Source of the DNA: Alphaproteobacteria bacterium UBA3002
GTDB lineage: Bacteria > Pseudomonadota > Alphaproteobacteria > Rickettsiales > UBA3002
Length of the DNA stretch: 39,423 nucleotides
Reading direction: 5' to 3'
Assembly (NCBI GenBank): GCA_002346425.1
Contig: DDZS01000059.1
Coordinates: 1-39,423, forward strand
Part shown: positions 32,821 to 39,423 of the stretch, piece after piece
Numbering within the stretch: position 1 is the stretch's first letter
How the letters are laid out: every line of letters starts with the position of its first letter
Program-made: the position numbers and the translations under genes
Notes under the pieces: generated by a model
The model's database searches: none
What the model was told of the DNA's origin: nothing
The model's input: the letters and a program-made list of their open reading frames with translations, nothing else

Positions 32821-34929
32821 ATGACACAGAAAAAGATACGCTACGGGCAAGAAGACATTCAACGTGGCCAAGGCGGTGAAACACAGCAAATGAACGATTG
32901 TCCGCATGCGACAGCCACCATGACCACGGCTCAGGGCGCGCCTATTGCCGATGATCAGAATTCACTAAAGGCTGGTTCGCGCGGGCCGACCTTGCTCGAA
33001 GATCACATTATGCGTGAAAAGATTTTCCATTTTGATCACGAGCGTATTCCCGAACGTGTGGTGCATGCGCGCGGATATGGTGTGCATGGCTATTTTGAAA
33101 CCTATGAATCATTAGCAGATGTTTCCAGCGCCGATATCTTTCAACGCGCAGGCGAAAAGACGCCTGCCTTTGTGCGTTTTTCAACAGTCGCAGGAAACAA
33201 GGGTTCACCCGATGTCGCGCGTGATGTGCGCGGGTTTGCCGTAAAGCTTTATACTAAAGAGGGTAATTGGGACATTGTCGGGAACAATATCCCGGTCTTT
33301 TTCATTCAGGATGCGATCAAATTTCCTGACCTGATCCACTCTGTTAAACCCGCCCCCGATCGTGGGTTTCCACAAGCGCAAAGCGCGCATGATAATTTCT
33401 GGGACTTCATTACATTGACCCCGGAAAGCATGCATATGGTCATGTGGACCATGTCCGATCGCGCGATCCCGCGTTCATTCCGTTTTATGGAAGGCTTTGG
33501 CGTACACACCTTTAAATTGATCAACAAAGACGGCAAAGTGACCTTTGTGAAATTCCATTGGAAGCCAAAGCTGAAGTTGCAGTCGGTCGTTTGGAACGAA
33601 GCACTGAAATTAAATGGTGCTGATCCGGATTTTCACCGCCGCGACATGTGGGATAATATCGACGCCGGTAATTATCCGGAATGGGAATTAGGCCTGCAGT
33701 TGTTTGATGAAAAAGTCGCCGAGGAATTTCCGTTCGATGTGCTGGATGCAACCAAACTGATCCCAGAGGAAGTAGTCCCGGTAAAAATCGTCGGTCGATT
33801 AGTATTAGATAATAATGTCGATAACTTCTTTGCCGAGACCGAACAGGTCGCTTTCTGCACGCAAAATATCGTGCCGGGGGTCGACTTTACGAATGACCCA
33901 TTATTACAGGGTCGTAATTTCTCGTATCTCGACACACAAATTAAACGCTTAGGCGGACCGAACTTTACGCATATTCCGATCAATGCACCGAAATGCCCTT
34001 TCGCACATTTTCAGCAAGATGGGCATATGGCGATGCATAATCCGAAAGGCCGCGTCAATTACGAACCCAACAGCTGGGGCGAGCAAGGTGGTCCGCGCCC
34101 CTCTCCAGAAGGTTTCCGCAGCCATGCCGAACCGAAGGAAGGTGAGAAATTACGTATTCGCCCGGAAAGCTTCGCGGATCATTACAGCCAGGCTCGGCAA
34201 TTTTATATCAGCCAAACCAAAGAAGAGCAGCGCCATATGCGCGATGCCATGATTTTCGAACTCAGTAAATGCGCGCGGGAAGATATACGCATCCGCCTTG
34301 TGTCGCACCTGCTGAATATCGATGAAGACCTGGCCAAAGGAGTGGCAAAGGGCTTGCGCATTAAGAAAATGCCCGCCGCTGCCACGCCTGCCGCTACGCC
34401 CATTACCGACCTGCCGGAATCACCAGCTTTAAGCATCCTGAAGAATGGCCCGGATACGTTTGAAGGCCGTAAATTAGGGGTTCTGCTAACCGATGACGCG
34501 GATGCTGAATTATATCACGCCTTGAAAAAAGCGGCGGATAAAGAAGGTGCGATGCTAGAGGTTATTGCGCCTGAAATTGGCGGGGTAACGTTAAGCGATG
34601 GTACGGAAGTGCCTGCGCAGCAAAATATCGAAGGCGGGCCATCCATTCTCTATGATGCGGTGGCGATCATCGTATCTGAAAAAGAAGGAAAACGCATCGC
34701 GGGCTTCCCTGCCGCGCAAGATTTCCTGACAGATGCCTTCGCCCATATGAAATACATCGCCTATACCGACGGAGCGCTCACATTGTTCGAGAAAACCGGA
34801 TTGAAGAGCATGATGGACGATGGGTGCATTAGCTTGGATTCTGCCAAGGCAGTTCCGGGCTATATGAAAACCTGCGCTAGCTTGCGCTATTGGCCGCGCG
34901 AAGAAATCTGGGAATCGGCTGCTGCCTAA
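32821..34929 (+). CDS. katE: Large-subunit catalase (HPII/KatE type)
   Basis: Heme hydroperoxidase that converts hydrogen peroxide to water and oxygen in the cytoplasm. The 702 residues match the large-subunit clade. An extended N-terminus is followed by the catalase core with catalytic His82 (RVVHARGYGVHG), the distal Asn in VGNNIPVFFIQD and the proximal Tyr in GRNFSYLDTQI. A C-terminal class I glutamine-amidotransferase-like (DJ-1/PfpI-type) domain (about 555-700) begins GRKLGVLLTDDADAELY. The gene is divergent from ku-ligD, which pairs peroxide defence with double-strand break repair. It ends in a hairpin shared with the convergent kinase gene. Confidence 0.95.
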   Translation: MTQKKIRYGQEDIQRGQGGETQQMNDCPHATATMTTAQGAPIADDQNSLKAGSRGPTLLEDHIMREKIFHFDHERIPERVVHARGYGVHGYFETYESLADVSSADIFQRAGEKTPAFVRFSTVAGNKGSPDVARDVRGFAVKLYTKEGNWDIVGNNIPVFFIQDAIKFPDLIHSVKPAPDRGFPQAQSAHDNFWDFITLTPESMHMVMWTMSDRAIPRSFRFMEGFGVHTFKLINKDGKVTFVKFHWKPKLKLQSVVWNEALKLNGADPDFHRRDMWDNIDAGNYPEWELGLQLFDEKVAEEFPFDVLDATKLIPEEVVPVKIVGRLVLDNNVDNFFAETEQVAFCTQNIVPGVDFTNDPLLQGRNFSYLDTQIKRLGGPNFTHIPINAPKCPFAHFQQDGHMAMHNPKGRVNYEPNSWGEQGGPRPSPEGFRSHAEPKEGEKLRIRPESFADHYSQARQFYISQTKEEQRHMRDAMIFELSKCAREDIRIRLVSHLLNIDEDLAKGVAKGLRIKKMPAAATPAATPITDLPESPALSILKNGPDTFEGRKLGVLLTDDADAELYHALKKAADKEGAMLEVIAPEIGGVTLSDGTEVPAQQNIEGGPSILYDAVAIIVSEKEGKRIAGFPAAQDFLTDAFAHMKYIAYTDGALTLFEKTGLKSMMDDGCISLDSAKAVPGYMKTCASLRYWPREEIWESAAA

Positions 34930-34940
34930 TGCATACGCGG

Positions 34941-34980
34941 TGCTGGCCTGAAGTGATACTAATTATACCTCAGGCCGGCA
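34941..34980. terminator. Bidirectional terminator-like hairpin between catalase and hybrid kinase
   Basis: TGCTGGCCTGA (34941-34951) pairs with TCAGGCCGGCA (34970-34980) over eleven positions with one G-U pair, leaving an A/T-rich 18-base loop. The right arm contains the stop codon of the minus-strand kinase. No T-run follows on either strand, so it is a candidate for both genes but not a classical intrinsic terminator. Confidence 0.45.
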
Positions 34981-36562
34981 CATCCGTGCTGCAATAGCGC
35001 GCCAATAATTCTTCCAACTCCGCCAGATTAAGCGGTTTGGAAATGTAATCATCCATTCCGGCTTCAAGGCATTTTTCGCGATCGCCTGCCATCGCATGCG
35101 CAGTCATGCCAATGATAGTAACAGGCGACTTGCCTTGATTGGCATGCTCTTCGCGAATGGCCGCTGTCGCTTCGAAACCCGTCATTCCCGGCATTTGCAC
35201 GTCCATTAATATCACAGCATAGTCGTTGCTTACTGCCTTCTCCACCGCCTCGGGGCCAGACCCGGCCACGTCATATGAATAGCCAAATTCTTGCAGGCAT
35301 AATGTCGCAACCAATACATTCGGCGGATGGTCTTCTACGAGCAATATGGTAGGCGCATCCGCTGGTGCGGACTGCGGAACGCGCTGTTCTATTGTAACGG
35401 GAGAAGACGTCGCATCCGTGACCTCTAAAGGCAGCTGCAGGGTAAATGTGGACCCTACATTCAGTTCACTGGCAACGCTCAATGAGCCGCCCATCGCCTC
35501 TGCGAGGTTTTTACTGATAGAAAGCCCGAGCCCGGTACCTCCATATTGGCGGCTGATGCTGGAATCGGCCTGCACGAATTTTTCAAACACACTGGCGATT
35601 TTATCCGGCGCAATCCCAATACCGCTATCGGTCACGGCGATTGTTACGTGGGCGGTGGTGTCTGGCGCAACAGGCGGGGTACAATCGACCTGCACCTTGA
35701 CGCTTCCTTCCGTCGTGAATTTCAAGGCATTGCTGCACAGATTTACTAGAATTTGTTTTAGCCGTTCTGCATCACCCATGAAATGCATGCCTTCGATTGC
35801 ACTAGTGTGCATCTGAAAATCCAGCCCCCGATCCATGGCTTTAACGCTCAGCATATCATGGATTGCCTGTAGTAACTCCGACAGATTAAATGGCGCCGAT
35901 TCAAGTATGACGGAAGCGGCTTCCATCTTGCTGATATCCAACAGATCATTGATCAATAGCAAAAGCGAGTTGGCCGAGGAGTGAAGCGTGTCGACAATTT
36001 TTGCCTGTTCATCGTTTAAAGGCTGCATTTGCAAAATGCGTGACAGACCTAAAATGGCATTCATGGGCGTGCGTATTTCATGGCTCATGGTGGCCAAAAA
36101 TTCATCCTTCCGCGCATCGGCAGCCTTTAAAGCTGCGGCATAATCACGCGACTCATTTAAGAGGCGCGCCACTTCTTGCTTCTGACGGTATAATTCGTAA
36201 AAGACTTTCGTTTTACTGATAAGAATATCCGTTTCGATAGGCTTATGCAGGAAATCTACGGCACCCGCTTCATAGCCCCGGAAACGGCGTTGCTGATCGG
36301 CACTGCCGGCGGTGAGAAAAATAATCGGGATGGTGCGCGTCCGCTCCGTTCCGCGCATGAGCTCGGCCAGTTCAAAGCCGTCCATGCCCGGCATTTGCAC
36401 ATCAACCAATGCTAACGCCACTTCATGCTTCAACAATAATTCTAGCGCTTCCTGCCCGCTACGTGCTTTTAAAAGTACCAACCCCTCGCGGCGCAGCAAC
36501 GCTTCCAGCGCAATGAGGTTTTCTTCCAGATCATCGACTAAGAGAAAATAAACCGGCTCCAT
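34970..36562 (-). CDS. Soluble hybrid kinase: receiver - HisKA - HATPase - receiver
   Basis: Cytoplasmic kinase of 530 residues with no membrane segment. An N-terminal receiver (about 5-120; LVDD, phospho-acceptor Asp54 in LVDVQMPGMDG, HKPI) is followed by a coiled linker and HisKA with His161 (TMSHEIRTPMNAILG). A HATPase domain (VTDSGIGIA, GGTGLGLSI) and a second receiver (LVEDHPPN, LMDVQMPGMTG, SKPL) close the chain. Having a receiver in front of the kinase core suggests that another kinase gates its activity. The start ATG overlaps the CheB stop by one base (TGATG), making this the last gene of the kinase-CheR-CheB chain. Its own C-terminal receiver has no HPt partner in this gene group. 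Confidence 0.92.
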   Translation of the reverse strand: MEPVYFLLVDDLEENLIALEALLRREGLVLLKARSGQEALELLLKHEVALALVDVQMPGMDGFELAELMRGTERTRTIPIIFLTAGSADQQRRFRGYEAGAVDFLHKPIETDILISKTKVFYELYRQKQEVARLLNESRDYAAALKAADARKDEFLATMSHEIRTPMNAILGLSRILQMQPLNDEQAKIVDTLHSSANSLLLLINDLLDISKMEAASVILESAPFNLSELLQAIHDMLSVKAMDRGLDFQMHTSAIEGMHFMGDAERLKQILVNLCSNALKFTTEGSVKVQVDCTPPVAPDTTAHVTIAVTDSGIGIAPDKIASVFEKFVQADSSISRQYGGTGLGLSISKNLAEAMGGSLSVASELNVGSTFTLQLPLEVTDATSSPVTIEQRVPQSAPADAPTILLVEDHPPNVLVATLCLQEFGYSYDVAGSGPEAVEKAVSNDYAVILMDVQMPGMTGFEATAAIREEHANQGKSPVTIIGMTAHAMAGDREKCLEAGMDDYISKPLNLAELEELLARYCSTDVPA

Positions 36563-37143
36563 CAGTAGCCTCCCTTTTTCACGGCCGCTATCAGATAGGG
36601 TGCGATCTCTTCGAGTGCCAGTTCTGTAGCGCTAGGGCAGGCTTTCAGCGCGGCTTGTGGCATGGCTGCTGCCATGGCCTCTTCCGGCTGCTGTACGATA
36701 GCACGTCCGCCCGCTTCGACAATCGCCGCTAACCCTGCTGCCCCATCGCTATTCGCGCCGGTCAGTACTATCCCTGTCAGTTGTTCTTCATAGGCATCCG
36801 CCGCGCTTTCGAACAGCAAATCAATGGAAGGGCGCGAATACATCACCGGTTCATCATTAGAGAGGGAAAGGCATTTCTCCGTCTCAACCAGCAGATGATA
36901 ATTCGGCGGCGCGATATAGATATTCCCGGCTTCTAAAGGTTGCTTATCTTCTGCTTCCATGACGCCCAGCTGACAGCGCGGCGATAGTATTTCACTCAGC
37001 AAACTGTCTTTATCGGGCGGCACATGCACCACTAACATAACAGGTGCAGGAAAGTCAGCGGGCAAGGCGGGCAGTAGCACGGAAAGCGCTTCCAACGCGC
37101 CAGCCGATGCGCCAATCACCACTGCCTGTTCATGTAACTGCAT
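36562..37143 (-). CDS. CheB-type protein-glutamate methylesterase domain protein
   Basis: Stand-alone CheB catalytic domain of 193 residues, without the N-terminal receiver of classical CheB. The catalytic triad is visible as Ser13 (GASAGALEAL), His40 (VVHVPPDKDSLL) and Asp133 (LTGANSDGAAG). In chemotaxis the enzyme removes methyl groups from receptors or deamidates them. Here no methyl-accepting receptor, CheA or CheW gene occurs in the window, so the target may be a sensor kinase of the same cluster. It overlaps the CheR gene by one base and the following hybrid kinase gene by one base. The short form is common in CheB-CheR-kinase clusters outside flagellar loci. Confidence 0.9.
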   Translation of the reverse strand: MQLHEQAVVIGASAGALEALSVLLPALPADFPAPVMLVVHVPPDKDSLLSEILSPRCQLGVMEAEDKQPLEAGNIYIAPPNYHLLVETEKCLSLSNDEPVMYSRPSIDLLFESAADAYEEQLTGIVLTGANSDGAAGLAAIVEAGGRAIVQQPEEAMAAAMPQAALKACPSATELALEEIAPYLIAAVKKGGY

Positions 37144-37964
37144 TATATCGCCTTCCGTTGATAAATGCGTTCACCGGTTTTAAAGTCGCTAAATGCGTCG
37201 GCATGGGCCGAAAAATGTAAGCTTTCCTTTGAGCCAAGACCCAGAAAGCCTGCATGCGATAGTGAATCCTTAAACAGTCCAATAGCCCGGTCCTGTAACT
37301 CCCGCGTAAAATAAATCAGTACATTGCGGCAGGAGATCAATTGCATTTCTGCAAATACCGCGTCGCTTGCCAGACTGTGATCGGAAAAGACGACATGCTT
37401 GCGCAAGGATTTGTCAAAGATGCCGCCATTATAGCCTGTTGTAAAATAATCAGAGAGCGATCCCTTACCTCCGGCGGCTTGATAATTTTTGCTGAATTGC
37501 GCCATACGATCCAAACTATAAATGCCCGCCTCGGCCTTCTGTAATGCATCCGCGCTGATATCGGTCGCATAAAAAATGGTGCGGTCTTCCAGTCCCTCTT
37601 CGCGAAACAGAATGACGAGGGAATATAACTCCTCCCCCGCGCTGCATCCGGCGACCCATACTTTTAACGAAGGGTAGGTGCGCAAATGCGGCACTAGTTT
37701 TTCGCGAATCGCGCGAAAATAACTGGGATCGCGAAACATCTCGCTCACTTGTATGGTCAAAAAATTCAGCAGCTCCGGTAAAATAGCTTCATCATGCAAT
37801 ACTTTGTCCTGCAGTAACGAATAGCTGCGGCATTTGAAATATTCGCGTGCATGTTTCATTCGCCGACGTACCGACGCCATGGCGTAATCCCGAAAATCAT
37901 AATGGTATTTCTGGTAGACGGCATTCAACAACAATTGCAGTTCAATTTCTTCGGTTTTATCCAT
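37143..37964 (-). CDS. CheR-type SAM-dependent methyltransferase
   Basis: Protein-glutamate methyltransferase of 273 residues from ATG 37964 (MDKTEEIELQLLLNAVYQ). The longer frame back to 38036 would overlap the upstream kinase by about 70 bases and is not supported. The N-terminal helical domain has the family RRRMKHA segment. The catalytic domain shows the SAM-binding WVAGCSAGEELYSL, the acidic FYATDISADAL and the LISCRNVLIYF motif. It begins one base after the stop of the multi-receiver kinase and overlaps CheB by one base. The CheR/CheB pair would give methylation-based adaptation to the flanking kinases, but that is inference. Confidence 0.92.
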   Translation of the reverse strand: MDKTEEIELQLLLNAVYQKYHYDFRDYAMASVRRRMKHAREYFKCRSYSLLQDKVLHDEAILPELLNFLTIQVSEMFRDPSYFRAIREKLVPHLRTYPSLKVWVAGCSAGEELYSLVILFREEGLEDRTIFYATDISADALQKAEAGIYSLDRMAQFSKNYQAAGGKGSLSDYFTTGYNGGIFDKSLRKHVVFSDHSLASDAVFAEMQLISCRNVLIYFTRELQDRAIGLFKDSLSHAGFLGLGSKESLHFSAHADAFSDFKTGERIYQRKAI

Positions 37965-37965
37965 G

Positions 37966-39423
37966 TTAACGGGGCATCCAAACGCGTACCAGTGAAAGCA
38001 ATTTTTCAACGTCGAGCGGTTTGGCCATGTAATCATTCGCCCCGGCCGCTAAGCACCGTTCCTGATCGCCTTTCATCGCTTTCGCGGTCAGCATGATAAT
38101 GGGAAGATCTTCCCAATGTTTATCTTTACGGATTTCACGCGTTGCCGTAATCCCGTCCATTTCTGGCATCATGACATCCATCAACACTAAATCGATGTTG
38201 CGCGTGTTGGTGTCGTTTCGGCTTTTCTCTAATGCCAATAACGCTTCCAGCCCATTGCGTGCGATTTGAATACTCGCGCCGCGCGGTTCAAAAATACTGG
38301 TGACGGCGTAGACATTGCGGATGTCGTCTTCCACGACAAGAATATGCCGGTCTTCGAGAATCGTATCGCGATTGCGGGCTTTTTTCAGCATGCGCTGGTG
38401 CTCAGCTGGCAGATCGGCCACCACCTGGTGGAGGAACAACGTCACTTCATCTAGCAACCGTTCTGGTGATTTCGCGCCTTTGATGATGATCGAACGCGAG
38501 TAACGACGCAGTTGCTCTTCTTCTTTCGCCGATAGGTCGCGGCCGGTATACACGATCACAGGCGGGAAGGAATACGCATCTTCATTGCTTAGGGTTTCAA
38601 GCAAGCTAAAACCACTTGCATCCGGCAGGCTTAGATCCAACACCATGCAATCAAATGTCTGGTCTTTCAGCAGGTCCAGACATTCCGCAGCGGTGCCGAC
38701 TGCCACGGCTCCTACTTCGCCGGTTTGCAATAGTTTGGTCATGCTAGCTTGTTGCACTTTATCGTCTTCGACCAGTAAAACCCGCCGCATACCTTGCACT
38801 AACCGCGTCTCGAGTTGTTGCAGCGTATGCATTAATTCTTCCCGTTTTACGGGCTTGAGAAGATAGCCTACCGCACCCAGAGATAGGGCCGTTTGCATCT
38901 GATCGGTGCCGGAGACGATATGCACGGGAATATGGCGTGTGCGCGCATCTTGCTTTAAGCGATCAAGCACTGTCAGTCCGGAATGGTCCGGCAACCCGAT
39001 ATCCAGCAGCACCGCATGCGGCAAATATTGCTGCGCCAGTATCAGCGCTTCATCGGCCTGATGCGCCAGCAAACAGCGGAAGTCCAATTCCCGAGCTAAA
39101 TCATACATGATCCGCGCAAAGGACTCGTCATCTTCGACCACCAGCAAGACTTTATCGCCTGCGTTGATGTGATCGCGGTCATCCTGCACATGAGATGTAG
39201 GCCGTTCCGGTTTTGAATAGGCTATGGGTGTTTCGCTAGGCACGGGTGCTGCGGGCAACGCTTGCACCGATGGTATTGGCTCATGCGATATCGCCTCCGC
39301 ATGGTAGGTTTCTGGCAAGACCACAGTGAAACAGCTACCCTTGCCCGGCTCGCTTTCTAACTCAATGGTGCCGCCAAGCAAGCGCGCCAATTGACGGGTG
39401 ATCGACAGCCCTAACCCCGTCCC
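37966..39423 (-). CDS. Hybrid histidine kinase, C-terminal part with three receivers (cut by window end)
   Basis: Partial gene; the visible 485 residues are the C-terminal end and the start lies beyond the window. It opens inside the HATPase domain at the G2 box (GTGLGLSITRQLARLLGG), then GSCFTVVLP. A Pro-rich linker leads to three receivers. The first (VVEDDESFARI, VLLDIGLPDHSG, LKPV) and third (VVEDDIRNVYAV, LMDVMMPEMDG, AKPL) are complete. The middle one (LVEDDKVQQAS, VLDLSLPDASG) has the lysine region altered (IIKGAKSPE), so its signalling may differ. This resembles large CheB/CheR-associated hybrid kinases. CheR follows after a one-base gap. An internal TTG at 39390 is not the start. Confidence 0.9.
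   Translation of the reverse strand, partial: GTGLGLSITRQLARLLGGTIELESEPGKGSCFTVVLPETYHAEAISHEPIPSVQALPAAPVPSETPIAYSKPERPTSHVQDDRDHINAGDKVLLVVEDDESFARIMYDLARELDFRCLLAHQADEALILAQQYLPHAVLLDIGLPDHSGLTVLDRLKQDARTRHIPVHIVSGTDQMQTALSLGAVGYLLKPVKREELMHTLQQLETRLVQGMRRVLLVEDDKVQQASMTKLLQTGEVGAVAVGTAAECLDLLKDQTFDCMVLDLSLPDASGFSLLETLSNEDAYSFPPVIVYTGRDLSAKEEEQLRRYSRSIIIKGAKSPERLLDEVTLFLHQVVADLPAEHQRMLKKARNRDTILEDRHILVVEDDIRNVYAVTSIFEPRGASIQIARNGLEALLALEKSRNDTNTRNIDLVLMDVMMPEMDGITATREIRKDKHWEDLPIIMLTAKAMKGDQERCLAAGANDYMAKPLDVEKLLSLVRVWMPR

Overview
The window reads as a Gram-negative bacterial chromosome: two TonB-dependent outer-membrane receptors, a Tat-exported enzyme, a type I secretion pair and periplasmic proteins. 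Gene density is very high, with no gene-free stretch over about 175 bases, and base composition looks moderate. A member of the Pseudomonadota, possibly an alphaproteobacterium, fits the mix (Ku/LigD repair, many hybrid kinases, HPt relays), but nothing in the sequence fixes the taxon. I saw no tRNA, rRNA, insertion sequence, prophage or CRISPR array.

Layout. (1) 100-3590, plus strand: a sodium:solute symporter and acetyl-CoA synthetase. (2) 3598-5505, minus: a TonB-dependent receptor. (3) 5609-17963, minus: a tightly coupled seven-gene operon whose first gene encodes a 1029-residue, extremely acidic, repeat-rich, collagen-like protein. It is followed by two type I secretion ABC subunits, an HlyD-type adaptor, a receiver protein with an RsbW-like ATPase domain, a second receiver protein, and a hybrid kinase with receiver and HPt domains. 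(4) 18073-22885, plus, divergent from (3): an OmpR-type regulator, a YfiR-like periplasmic protein, a very large CHASE8-type hybrid kinase with three receivers and an HPt domain, and a stand-alone HPt protein. (5) 22969-27463: a Tat-exported aldo/keto reductase and a second TonB-dependent receptor, convergent with a sorbosone-dehydrogenase-like periplasmic enzyme. (6) 27487-32646, minus: a YihY/BrkB membrane protein, then the operon ku-ligD-EamA transporter. (7) 32821-34929, plus: large-subunit catalase, divergent from ku. (8) 34970-39423, minus: a chain of hybrid kinase (cut by the window end), CheR, CheB and a second hybrid kinase, each touching or overlapping the next.

The most interesting part is regions 3 and 4 together (5.6-22.9 kb). 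My reading is a dedicated secretion machine for one surface or matrix protein, with its own multi-step phosphorelay and an RsbW-like output module. Secretion of that protein by the neighbouring transporter is inferred from operon structure. The protein has no RTX nonapeptides and, over its last ~640 residues, one Arg and no Lys. Both ABC subunits have eroded ATPase motifs. The YfiR-like protein next to a CHASE8 sensor kinase resembles the YfiR/YfiN arrangement, but with a histidine kinase in place of a diguanylate cyclase.
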